Of a stretch of 6,151 nucleotides of DNA, positions 1 through 6,151 are shown one piece after another. Source of the DNA: Blastocatellia bacterium. Its GTDB lineage: Bacteria > Acidobacteriota > Blastocatellia > Pyrinomonadales > Pyrinomonadaceae. The notes under the pieces are model-generated. The model had not been told where the DNA came from and searched no databases. It worked only from the letters and a program-made list of their open reading frames with translations. Position 1 is the first letter of the stretch. Each line of letters opens with the position of its first letter. The stretch lies in NCBI GenBank assembly GCA_003175865.1, contig PSRF01000358.1, forward strand, positions 1 through 6,151, read 5' to 3'. The position numbers and the translations under genes were made by a program.

Positions 1-780
1 CGGTCGGCTGCTCAACGAGGAGCCGATCTTCGTTATGATCTTGAAATCACTCTCGAAGAAGCGGCGAACGGCATGACTGCGCAGTTGCGCATTCCTCGTC
101 TAGAGGGTTGCGAAACTTGTAAGGGATCAGGATCTGCGCCGGGAACTCAACCCGAAAATTGCCAGACTTGCGGAGGGACAGGCCAAGTCAGGTACCAGCA
201 GGGATTCTTTTCAGTAGCGCGAACATGTCACGTCTGTCGCGGAGCTGGTCGCGTGATCAAGACGCCTTGTACTGATTGCAGCGGCGCCGGTCGCGTCGAA
301 CGTGAGAGGCAGATGGAGGTGAAGGTTCCCGCCGGGGTTGAGACAGGTTCGCGTTTACGCGTTCAAGGTGAAGGCGAGGCTGGTACGCACGGCGGGCCAC
401 CGGGGGATCTTTACGTGGTTATCCACGTTGCCGAACATGAGCAGTTTGAGCGACAAGGTAGCAACCTGTATGAGGCTGTGCCGATTACATTCGCACAGGC
501 TGCACTGGGATCTGATTTGATGGTGAAAACGCTTGACGGTGAAGAGAAGTTGAAAATCCCCATGGGTACACAAACCGGAACAGTCTTTCGTCTGAAGGGT
601 AAAGGCATGCCTGCGCTGGGCGGTAGAGGACGCGGGGATCTCTTTGTTTCCGTCACCGTAATCACACCTACAACTTTGACCCGTGAACAACGTCGTCTAC
701 TTGAACAGTTGGCTGAAGTTGAAAATAAGGATTTGGAAGACAAGGGGCTTGTCGACAAAGTCCGCGATATTTTTGGTTGA
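1..780 (+). CDS. dnaJ: Chaperone protein DnaJ (Hsp40), 3' part; 5' end outside window
   Basis: This is the C-terminal 259 residues of DnaJ, the co-chaperone that delivers unfolded clients to DnaK and stimulates its ATPase in the cytosol. The frame is open from base 1, so the internal ATG at 73 is not the start. The N-terminal J-domain and most of the Gly/Phe linker are missing because the window begins inside the gene. All four zinc-finger repeats of the CxxCxGxG type are intact: CETCKGSG, CQTCGGTG, CHVCRGAG and CTDCSGAG, with Cys pairs at fragment residues 37/40, 54/57, 76/79 and 90/93. In the family, repeats 1 and 4 bind one zinc and repeats 2 and 3 the other. Two substrate-binding beta domains follow (about 105-225), with typical segments such as VPAGVETGSRLR and GDLFVSVTV, then a short charged tail ending in DIFG. 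Full zinc fingers make this a type I DnaJ rather than a CbpA-like protein. Identification is very secure. Confidence 0.97.
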   Translation, partial: RSAAQRGADLRYDLEITLEEAANGMTAQLRIPRLEGCETCKGSGSAPGTQPENCQTCGGTGQVRYQQGFFSVARTCHVCRGAGRVIKTPCTDCSGAGRVERERQMEVKVPAGVETGSRLRVQGEGEAGTHGGPPGDLYVVIHVAEHEQFERQGSNLYEAVPITFAQAALGSDLMVKTLDGEEKLKIPMGTQTGTVFRLKGKGMPALGGRGRGDLFVSVTVITPTTLTREQRRLLEQLAEVENKDLEDKGLVDKVRDIFG

Positions 781-818
781 TATCAAGGCGTGGCATCACT
801 TGCCTGCGCCTGGAGAGC

Positions 819-825
819 GAGGAAG
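819..825 (+). promoter_or_regulatory. Shine-Dalgarno sequence that sets the start of the YARHG protein
   Basis: GAGGAAG lies just before the ATG at 828, with about five bases between its GAGG core and the start codon. It decides between two possible starts. A TTG at 777 overlaps the dnaJ stop codon and would add 17 residues, but it would push the hydrophobic signal sequence away from the N-terminus. The ATG at 828 has a good ribosome-binding site and yields a normal signal peptide, so I prefer it. Confidence 0.75.
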
Positions 826-827
826 TC

Positions 828-1976
828 ATGATAACGAAAACCCGATGCTTTGGCTTGTTCGTTTTGAGTGTGACCTTCGCGTTGGCGGTGAACGCGCAGG
901 ACACCATGGATGCATGGAAGAACTTTGATTTTTCGAAGACCGCCATGAAACAAGCGCAAGTGCAAAGCATGCAGCTCGATGATTTGAAACTCCTGCGTGG
1001 CATCGTATTTGGTCGCCATGGACGAGTTTTTAAGGACGCCGAGATCAACACTTACCTTCAAGCGCAGTCATGGTACAAACCGAAGTCGGACTTCAAGAAT
1101 TCCCAACTCAATGATACTGAGCGACAAAATCTCGATCTGATTCGAATTGCGGAAGCGAGTAAGCACGAAACGATCCAGCCCGGTGACATGCGTTACTGGC
1201 GAGATCGAGCCATCCCTGCGAAGAAACTCGGTACGCACAGTGGTGCAGAATGGAAAGTACTCCTCGCTGAAGTAGAAGCCATTCACGGTAAACGTTTTGA
1301 TGATGACCCGTGGTTGCAGCAGTACTTCGACGAACGTTACTGGTACGAGCCGAACGATAAGTACGACGCAAAGAAACTATCTACCATTGAACGCAAGAAT
1401 CTTGAGATCTTGTCGGGCGCTCAGAAACGACAACGCAAGGTTGCGTTACTGCCGGGCGATATGGAGTTGTTTGAAAACAAAGCCATCTCTGAGGCTATGC
1501 TTAAGGGTCTCAGTTTGCATGAACTCCGATTGCTGAGAAATGAAATCTACGCTCGACATGGTCGGGTCTTTAAAGCCGCGTGGCTGCAGCAATACTTTGA
1601 CTTTCAACCCTGGTATTCGGCTGACGAGAATTTCAAAGACGAGTCGCTGTCAGGGGCTGATAAGCAAAATGTAGAGACGATCGTGGCAGTGGAAAAGAGA
1701 ATTCACGAGGAGTTGGGTACCAAAGAGATCACTCGTTCCTTGTTGGAGGGTCTCTTTCTGGAAGACGCGAAGCAAATGGAGCAGGAGATTTACGCACGCC
1801 ACGGGAAAGTCTTCAAGGAGTCATGGTTGCAGAAATACTTCTCGAGTTTCGACTGGTACAAGGCCGATCCAAACTTCACGGAGGCGTCGCTAAGCGAGGT
1901 TGAAAAGAAAAACATCGCAACCATTGCGGCGTACGAAAAACGTGCCGTCACCGCGATGAGCACGATAGAGGGTTGA
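828..1976 (+). CDS. Exported protein with four YARHG-domain repeats, function unknown
   Basis: The protein has 382 residues from the ATG at 828. Residues 1-23 form a classical signal peptide: basic start MITKTR, a hydrophobic core, then AVNA before QDT as a likely signal peptidase I site. Cys7 lies too early to be a lipobox. The mature protein is almost entirely four copies of a 60-residue module spaced 81-91 residues apart, with cores GRHG (62-65), AIHG (151-154), ARHG (242-245) and ARHG (323-326). Each core is followed by an aromatic block ending in WY and then an LS/LN-x-x-E/D-x-x-N helix. This matches the YARHG domain, a family named for its motif and usually found in exported bacterial proteins; its biochemical role is not established to my knowledge. 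Copies 2 and 3 are preceded by a PGDM element. Copy 2 is the most divergent, with Ile replacing the motif Arg. There is no membrane anchor, catalytic motif or cell-wall sorting signal. The gene lies 47 bases after dnaJ and may be cotranscribed. A binding or scaffold role in the cell envelope is only a guess. Confidence 0.9.
   Translation: MITKTRCFGLFVLSVTFALAVNAQDTMDAWKNFDFSKTAMKQAQVQSMQLDDLKLLRGIVFGRHGRVFKDAEINTYLQAQSWYKPKSDFKNSQLNDTERQNLDLIRIAEASKHETIQPGDMRYWRDRAIPAKKLGTHSGAEWKVLLAEVEAIHGKRFDDDPWLQQYFDERYWYEPNDKYDAKKLSTIERKNLEILSGAQKRQRKVALLPGDMELFENKAISEAMLKGLSLHELRLLRNEIYARHGRVFKAAWLQQYFDFQPWYSADENFKDESLSGADKQNVETIVAVEKRIHEELGTKEITRSLLEGLFLEDAKQMEQEIYARHGKVFKESWLQKYFSSFDWYKADPNFTEASLSEVEKKNIATIAAYEKRAVTAMSTIEG
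975..1940 (+). repeat. Four tandem YARHG-type protein modules encoded in the preceding gene
   Basis: Approximate module limits are 975-1154, 1248-1424, 1515-1697 and 1758-1940 (residues 50-109, 141-199, 230-290, 311-371). Modules 1, 3 and 4 align without gaps from the HG motif to the WY pair, always 14 residues from the Phe after HG to the Trp. Module 2 has one extra residue there, in an acidic DDDP stretch. Modules 3 and 4 are identical at 22 of 35 positions counted from YARHG to LS. The DNA copies differ at many codons, so the duplication is old and this is not a recent tandem array. Confidence 0.85.
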
Positions 1977-1990
1977 TAAGGCCCACCTCA

Positions 1991-2009
1991 GGTCTCGCGT
2001 GCCGAGACC
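1991..2009. terminator. Small hairpin after the YARHG gene, doubtful terminator
   Basis: GGTCTCG and CGAGACC form a perfect 7-bp stem around a 5-base loop, 14 bases after the YARHG stop codon. The position suits a transcript end, but neither strand has a T-run directly after the stem; the plus strand continues with an A-rich stretch. It may protect the mRNA 3' end or act as a weak terminator together with the larger palindrome downstream. The structure is visible; the role is inferred. Confidence 0.35.
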
Positions 2010-2021
2010 AAGACAACAAAA

Positions 2022-2114
2022 ACAGTAGGGCAGTAAGCAGAAAGCAGTGGGCAGTAGCAGGTGGTATAGGTCAAATCAGTCCTATACAACTTCTCACTGC
2101 CTACTGCTTTCTAC
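2022..2114. repeat. Heptamer-based palindromic repeat element at the convergent junction
   Basis: The left half contains four in-phase heptamers of the GCAGNRR type (2030-2057: gcagtaa, gcagaaa, gcagtgg, gcagtag), preceded by a one-base-slipped copy (acagtag, 2022-2028). Bases 2037-2070 pair with 2081-2114, matching at 27 of 34 positions, with a 10-base loop (2071-2080). The inner 7 bp, GTATAGG against CCTATAC, are perfect. The right arm, read on the minus strand, is again made of 7-base units. The arm ends by covering the tsaD stop codon (2111-2113) and one further tsaD base. In RNA this would form a long hairpin between two convergent genes, so it could end transcription or protect 3' ends in both directions. 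On the minus strand a T-run (about 2016-2022) follows the hairpin after some 14 bases. It resembles dispersed REP/MITE-like or heptamer (STRR-type) repeats; no transposase or target duplication is visible. Confidence 0.8.
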
Positions 2115-3187
2115 AGGCGATATCGAACGCCGGCGCGTTTTGCAGCTTCTTCTTCAAGATCAAGGTTCTGAAGTCGCAATGTTACGTCCGCGTTCAAATC
2201 CAATCCTGCCAGTTCGCCCGCCAATAGTTTTACTGTTCCCGCGGCAGCGATCATTGCGGCGTTATCTGTAGAGAGATGCGGCGAGGGAAAGTAGACCGGT
2301 AGTCCTAATTTCTCTGCAACGGCTCTGCACTCCTCTCGCAACTTGCCATTGCAAGCAACACCGCCCGCAACAATCAGGGTCTTCGGATAATACTCCAGCG
2401 CAAGTTTCTCCATTGTTTTCGCCAACGACTGAACAACGACGTGCTGAAAACTTGCTGCAAGGTCCTTGATTGCTTGTGATGGTGGCTCGCCGTTCGTTAC
2501 AGGAGTTAACCCGTTTTCGCGAACGTACTTTGTAACCGCTGTCTTCAAACCGCTAAAGCTGAAGTCAGGTAAACCGTCTCCCATTCGCGGTATGGCAAAC
2601 GGCACTGCTTTCGGATTGCCCTCGCGAGCAAGTCTTTCGATCACGGGTCCGCCCGGATAACCAAGGCCAAGGAGCTTAGCAACTTTGTCGAACGCCTCAC
2701 CTGCCGCGTCGTCACGCGTTCGCGCGACAACCTTGTACTTCCCTGGCTCCGGGATGTGAAAGATATTCGAGTGACCACCCGAGACTATCAGCGCTTCTGC
2801 AGGGTATTCGATGGGAGGATTTTCAAACGCGACTGAATAGATGTGCCCCTCGATGTGGTTGACTCCGACGAAAGGTTTATCCAACGCGTAGGCCATCGCC
2901 TTCGCGTATGAGACACCGACCAATAATGAGCCGACGAGTCCCGGTCCGACAGTGACTGCGATACCATCGATGTCACTCGGCTTCATGTTCGCTTTCTCAA
3001 ATGCCTCGGTGACGACTGGTACGATCTTGTCGAGATGCTCACGTGAAGCAAGTTCTGGGACGACGCCGCCAAACCGTTTGTGAATAGGTACCTGTGAAGA
3101 GATTACGGACGACACCATCTCGCGTCCGTTACGCACGAGTGCTGCCGCAGTTTCATCACAGGACGTCTCGATACCAAGTACAAGCAT
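2111..3187 (-). CDS. tsaD: tRNA N6-adenosine threonylcarbamoyltransferase TsaD
   Basis: TsaD (formerly Gcp/YgjD, the Kae1 family) transfers the threonylcarbamoyl group from threonylcarbamoyl-AMP to A37 of tRNAs reading ANN codons, working in the cytosol with TsaB and TsaE. The 358-residue length is normal for a bacterial TsaD. The start [13 protein letters not shown] is the family signature. His111 and His115 of NHIEGH are the metal ligands, and Asp308 in STDNAAM is the third expected ligand. The nucleotide-binding ASKHA fold is seen in VSGGHS (135-140), GYPGG (176-180), DFSFSGLK (208-215) and GGVACN (275-280). No key residue is missing. The ATG at 3187 places the signature at the very N-terminus, as usual. 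No Shine-Dalgarno sequence precedes it, and a promoter-like -10 box sits six bases upstream, so translation may be leaderless. The gene follows rsmD by 96 bases, and its stop codon lies inside the palindromic repeat. TsaB and TsaE are not in the window. Confidence 0.98.
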   Translation of the reverse strand: MLVLGIETSCDETAAALVRNGREMVSSVISSQVPIHKRFGGVVPELASREHLDKIVPVVTEAFEKANMKPSDIDGIAVTVGPGLVGSLLVGVSYAKAMAYALDKPFVGVNHIEGHIYSVAFENPPIEYPAEALIVSGGHSNIFHIPEPGKYKVVARTRDDAAGEAFDKVAKLLGLGYPGGPVIERLAREGNPKAVPFAIPRMGDGLPDFSFSGLKTAVTKYVRENGLTPVTNGEPPSQAIKDLAASFQHVVVQSLAKTMEKLALEYYPKTLIVAGGVACNGKLREECRAVAEKLGLPVYFPSPHLSTDNAAMIAAAGTVKLLAGELAGLDLNADVTLRLQNLDLEEEAAKRAGVRYRL

Positions 3188-3193
3188 GATGTG

Positions 3194-3223
3194 ATTCTAG
3201 CAAGGACGAAATGACGTTGTCAG
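3194..3223 (-). promoter_or_regulatory. Putative sigma-70-type promoter of tsaD
   Basis: Read on the minus strand, CTGACA (3223-3218) matches the TTGACA -35 box at 5 of 6 bases. TAGAAT (3199-3194) matches the TATAAT -10 box at 5 of 6. The spacer is 18 bases. Only six bases separate the -10 box from the tsaD ATG, so the first transcribed base would fall at or next to the A of the start codon. This would give tsaD its own transcript in addition to readthrough from rsmD. It is a pattern match only and the organism's sigma preference is unknown. Confidence 0.5.
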
Positions 3224-3231
3224 ATAGGCGG

Positions 3232-3269
3232 CTAAAGCCTGTGGTGTCCCGTTCTTCTCGTAGCTTTAG
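3232..3269. repeat. Intergenic inverted repeat (CTAAAGC / GCTTTAG) between rsmD and tsaD
   Basis: CTAAAGC (3232-3238) and GCTTTAG (3263-3269) are perfect 7-base inverted copies separated by 24 bases. They fill most of the 96-base gap upstream of the putative tsaD promoter. The sequence looks unlike the flanking coding DNA and resembles a short extragenic palindromic repeat, but one copy in a single window cannot show that. A role as operator or as an attenuating hairpin for readthrough from rsmD is also possible. Confidence 0.35.
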
Positions 3270-3283
3270 GTTCTCCCTATTTT

Positions 3284-3847
3284 CTACTCTTGCACACGAT
3301 AAAAGCTGAGCGAAGAGTCTCCCTGTTTTACGACTCGACTTTGCTTAAGATCGCCGATGATTCCGGGTAAGCGGTTTTTGTGGTGATGCTCGACTACGAT
3401 TAATGCATCATCCTTTAGCAAATCCTCGACATTTGTACCCAGCAACTCGAGTACATTCGCGTAATCTTGTTTGTACGGGGGATCAAAGAAGACCAGATCC
3501 CACGTCTGAAGCCTCTTCGCGACGGCGAATCGCAGGAAATCCGCCGCTTCCATATTAAATATCTCTGTTTGCTCTTCTGGAACCCGACACAAATCCAGGT
3601 TCGCTTCGATCAACCCACACATCTTGCGCGAACGATCTACAAACGTCGCGTGTGCTGCACCGCGTGACAACGCCTCAATTCCGACAGCTCCAGAGCCGGC
3701 ACACAGATCGAGAAAGCGTACTTCGTCAATGTAAGGAGCAAGAATATTGAACAGAGTCTCCCGTAAACGATCAGAAGTAGGTCGGATATCGAGGGATGGA
3801 GGGCTTTTGAGGTGTCGACCCTTGTAGATTCCGGCAATGATACGCAT
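3284..3847 (-). CDS. rsmD: 16S rRNA (guanine(966)-N2)-methyltransferase RsmD
   Basis: RsmD is an S-adenosylmethionine-dependent enzyme that methylates N2 of G966 of 16S rRNA, near the P site of the 30S subunit. The 187-residue length is typical. The N-terminus MRIIAGIYKGRHL and the RPTSDRLRETLFN block (22-34) are family signatures. The SAM-binding motif I is LDLCAGSG (46-53), followed by IEALSRGA (57-64) and the acidic motif II residue in FVDRS (69-73). The catalytic motif is DPPY (122-125), as in N2-guanine and N6-adenine methyltransferases. The C-terminus ends SFYRVQE, close to the usual family ending. The gene starts 12 bases after the recG stop on the same strand, so the two are almost certainly cotranscribed; no strong ribosome-binding site is seen in that gap, which allows translational coupling. 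Nothing is missing or broken. Confidence 0.95.
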   Translation of the reverse strand: MRIIAGIYKGRHLKSPPSLDIRPTSDRLRETLFNILAPYIDEVRFLDLCAGSGAVGIEALSRGAAHATFVDRSRKMCGLIEANLDLCRVPEEQTEIFNMEAADFLRFAVAKRLQTWDLVFFDPPYKQDYANVLELLGTNVEDLLKDDALIVVEHHHKNRLPGIIGDLKQSRVVKQGDSSLSFYRVQE

Positions 3848-3859
3848 GCGCTTTGCCGA

Positions 3860-6139
3860 TTAACCGATCGTCGCCAATCCAAATCGCGGATCTTCTCGCA
3901 CACGAGCAATCATCTTCGCGACAACGGTGGATTTGCGGTCTTTATTGAGATAACCCTCTGCTTCATTTTTTGCCTTGTCGAGTATTTGCTGATCGCGTAC
4001 GAGATTTCCGACACGAAACTCAGGCAATCCAGATTGCTTTGTTCCCAGAATTTCGCCCGGGCCACGTAACTCGAGATCTTTTTCGGCAATGACAAACCCG
4101 TTGTTCGTCTTCGCCATGATGCCCAGGCGTTCTTCGGCAACCACCGTCTTCTTCTCACTCGACAACAACAAACAAAAACTCTTTTCTGCACCACGCCCAA
4201 CACGTCCACGCAGTTGATGCAATTGCGATAGACCAAATCGTTCTGCATGTTCGACCACCATCACCGATGCGTTTGGCACGTCGACACCAACCTCAACGAC
4301 CGTCGTCGAAACCAGAATCTGAATGTCGCCCGCAACGAAAGCTTTCATCACTGACTCTTTCTGATTGGGTTTCATCTTCCCATGCAACAGGCCTACAGAA
4401 AACTTGGGAAAGACTGTGTCTCGCAGGTACTCATACCTGCGAGTGGCATCTCGCAGGTCCATCTTCTCCGACTCTTCGACTAATGGATAAACAACATAGA
4501 CTTGTCGGCCCTCGCGCACTTCTCGCGAGATGATTCGCTTCACTTCCTGTCGCTGATCTTCACCAAAGACTCTTGTCTCAATAGGTGTGCGGCCAGGTGG
4601 TAGTTCGTCAATGATTGAAACATCGAGATCACCGTAAACAGTCATTGCGAGTGAGCGTGGGATCGGAGTTGCCGTCATCACTAAGACATCTGGATTTAAA
4701 CCACGATTTCGCAGTTCCGCGCGCTGCATTACTCCAAATCGATGCTGCTCGTCGACTACGGCCAGACCAAGTCGATCGAATGCGACTGCATCCTGAATCA
4801 AAGCATGAGTTCCAATGCATGCGTTGATTTCTCCTGATTGAAGCTCTGCCTGTAACGCTCGTTTTTCTGAGGCTCGCAGCGATCCGGTCAGCAACTCAAC
4901 GCGATATGGAGTCTTCGCTAGCAGTCGCTTTATATTTCGCGCGTGTTGTTCGGCGAGGATCTCGGTCGGCGCCATCAGCGCTGTTTGGTAGCCACTTTCC
5001 ATCGCTGCCATCATCGCAATGAGCGCTACCACAGTCTTGCCACTGCCAACGTCTCCTTGCAGCAGCCGATTCATTGGGGCAGCAGATTTCAAGTCGTTGA
5101 AAATTTCAGCAACCACGTGACGTTGCGCGCGAGTTAACTTAAAAGGGAGAACTGAAGCGATTCTGTCGGTAACAATTTTATCGATGCGAATTGTGCCGGG
5201 TTTCTTCTCTTTGACGCGACGACCACGTTTTAGACCAACAGCAAACGTTAGCCAGAAGAAGTCTTCGAATATCAACCGAATATGAGCAGAACTGCGCCAT
5301 CTTTCATAGTCCGCCATCGAAACTTTAGGTGGTGGAAAATGAATTTCGCGCAACGCTTGCTCGCGACCAATCAAATAATTCCGCTGACGAAGATCAGTAG
5401 GCAGGGTTTCGCTGATCGATTTGGGATCAAGCTGAGTGAGGGTCGCATGCATTATTTCGCGAATATGTTTGGAGTTGAATCCACCTAGTTTGCGATAGAC
5501 CGGGACACGTCTGCCTACGTGAATAGCTGCGAGAGCAGGGTCAGAAACGTCGTCTTCAAGTTGATCGTCCTCAGAATCTATTCCGGGTGCTTCCTTTGAA
5601 GAAACGTTTAGCAACTCGAGCTCGTCAGCAGGTCTATGCAAACGCAGTGCGTACGTGCCTCGTCGTTTGTCCCAATCCCAGCGACCAAAGGTTATGAACC
5701 TTGCTCCACGTTCCAGTTTTTTCGTGTAGTACTTGACGATGTCGTATGCATGACTTCCGGAGACAAACCACCAAACGACAACAGGCCTGCCGGTTCTCCC
5801 GAGGTCAACCGACGACACTTCGAAAATAAACAATCGAGATTTTGAATATGCGGCGCGCTTGTTTCTCACCTCGTAACCGCCAGCTATTTTTACTTCAAGT
5901 TCAAGAGACGCCTCCATACCGTCGGTCAAGTCCTTTATCGTTGTCAGATGCGATCGATCTTCGTAGCGGAATGGCAGGTAATTGAGCAAATCTTCCACAG
6001 TCACGTCACTGATTTGGGTCTTGTTGTTATGAGAAGCGAGAGCTGCCGCTAGCTTGCGAGCAAGGATTGGTCCCAGTCGGGCAATCTTGAAAGTGTGAAG
6101 ATCCTCAATTGGAGTCTTGAGGGTGATCGCGCCGGGCAT
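3860..6139 (-). CDS. recG: ATP-dependent DNA helicase RecG
   Basis: RecG is a monomeric superfamily 2 double-stranded DNA translocase that remodels stalled replication forks and branched recombination intermediates. At 759 residues it is somewhat longer than the E. coli enzyme (693). The N-terminal region (about 1-60) leads into the OB-fold wedge domain (about 60-215) that splits the fork. Helicase motifs are all present: Walker A GDVGSGKT (362-369), motif Ia APTEILAEQH (390-399), DEQH box (463-466), TATPIPRS (489-496), HGKM (586-589), STTVVEVGVDVPNA (611-624) and QLRGRVGRG (642-650). The TRG segment that couples ATP hydrolysis to translocation follows, with LELRGPGEILGTKQSG (689-704). A highly acidic stretch (187-200) lies in the linker after the wedge. 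The ATG at 6139 is 12 bases from the window edge; the frame is open across those bases, so a start further upstream cannot be excluded. No ribosome-binding site is visible in them. recG heads the visible recG-rsmD-tsaD cluster. Confidence 0.98.
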   Translation of the reverse strand: MPGAITLKTPIEDLHTFKIARLGPILARKLAAALASHNNKTQISDVTVEDLLNYLPFRYEDRSHLTTIKDLTDGMEASLELEVKIAGGYEVRNKRAAYSKSRLFIFEVSSVDLGRTGRPVVVWWFVSGSHAYDIVKYYTKKLERGARFITFGRWDWDKRRGTYALRLHRPADELELLNVSSKEAPGIDSEDDQLEDDVSDPALAAIHVGRRVPVYRKLGGFNSKHIREIMHATLTQLDPKSISETLPTDLRQRNYLIGREQALREIHFPPPKVSMADYERWRSSAHIRLIFEDFFWLTFAVGLKRGRRVKEKKPGTIRIDKIVTDRIASVLPFKLTRAQRHVVAEIFNDLKSAAPMNRLLQGDVGSGKTVVALIAMMAAMESGYQTALMAPTEILAEQHARNIKRLLAKTPYRVELLTGSLRASEKRALQAELQSGEINACIGTHALIQDAVAFDRLGLAVVDEQHRFGVMQRAELRNRGLNPDVLVMTATPIPRSLAMTVYGDLDVSIIDELPPGRTPIETRVFGEDQRQEVKRIISREVREGRQVYVVYPLVEESEKMDLRDATRRYEYLRDTVFPKFSVGLLHGKMKPNQKESVMKAFVAGDIQILVSTTVVEVGVDVPNASVMVVEHAERFGLSQLHQLRGRVGRGAEKSFCLLLSSEKKTVVAEERLGIMAKTNNGFVIAEKDLELRGPGEILGTKQSGLPEFRVGNLVRDQQILDKAKNEAEGYLNKDRKSTVVAKMIARVREDPRFGLATIG

Positions 6140-6151
6140 CGTAAGCGGATG

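Noticed and set aside
73..75. ATG at 73 as the start of a short DnaJ-like gene
   Set aside because: The frame is open upstream and encodes typical DnaJ residues (RGADLRYDLEITLEEAA) that precede the zinc fingers, so this ATG is internal.
786..811. Terminator hairpin after dnaJ (AGGCG / CGCCT)
   Set aside because: The stem is only 5 bp with a 16-base loop and no T-run follows, so it is within chance expectation.
668..1051. Minus-strand open frame antisense to the dnaJ/YARHG junction
   Set aside because: It runs opposite to two well-supported genes, has no recognisable domain, and its protein reads like a codon shadow.
2022..2064. Possible CRISPR array because of the short regular repeats
   Set aside because: The units are only 7 bases long, adjoin each other without spacers, and no cas gene is near.
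2022..2114. Insertion sequence or complete MITE
   Set aside because: There is no transposase and no target-site duplication at the borders, so only a palindromic repeat element is supported.
1973..2271. Two plus-strand open frames spanning the palindrome and the tsaD 3' end
   Set aside because: They lie antisense to the conserved tsaD C-terminus and across repeat sequence, with no domain resemblance.
3263..3283. Rho-independent terminator on the plus strand formed by the CTAAAGC inverted repeat plus the T-rich stretch after it
   Set aside because: No plus-strand gene ends here, the loop is 24 bases, and the T-rich stretch is interrupted by C residues.
4267..4533. Plus-strand 88-residue open frame inside recG
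   Set aside because: It is antisense to conserved RecG helicase motifs and its composition follows from the opposite strand.

Overview
The window holds five protein-coding genes and little spare DNA. I see no mobile element, phage gene, CRISPR array, tRNA or rRNA. Base composition looks balanced (around half G+C by eye) and coding density is high. The chromosomal housekeeping genes (dnaJ, tsaD, rsmD, recG) show that this is ordinary bacterial core genome. A secreted protein with repeated YARHG domains, and an intergenic palindrome built from GCAG-type heptamers, fit an acidobacterium-like organism. That placement is an impression from style, not something the sequence proves.

Layout. On the + strand, positions 1-780 are the 3' two-thirds of dnaJ, whose J-domain lies off the left edge. 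A 47-base gap with a good Shine-Dalgarno sequence follows, then an exported protein of unknown function with four YARHG repeats (828-1976). This block meets a convergent minus-strand block. The junction (1977-2110) carries a small hairpin and a long imperfect palindrome whose right arm ends on the tsaD stop codon. On the minus strand the order of transcription is recG (from the right edge), rsmD (12 bases later), then tsaD after a 96-base gap. That gap holds an inverted repeat and a promoter-like sequence so close to the tsaD ATG that a leaderless transcript is plausible.

Function. The minus-strand genes handle genome and translation maintenance: RecG rescues stalled replication forks, RsmD methylates 16S rRNA, and TsaD makes the t6A37 modification of ANN-decoding tRNAs. 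The plus-strand pair joins a cytosolic Hsp70 co-chaperone to an exported repeat protein. They may share a transcript, since no promoter is evident between them, but a functional link is unproven.

The points most worth attention are the four-repeat YARHG protein, the heptamer palindrome at the convergent junction, and the putative leaderless promoter of tsaD. I did not find a clearly new multi-gene system.
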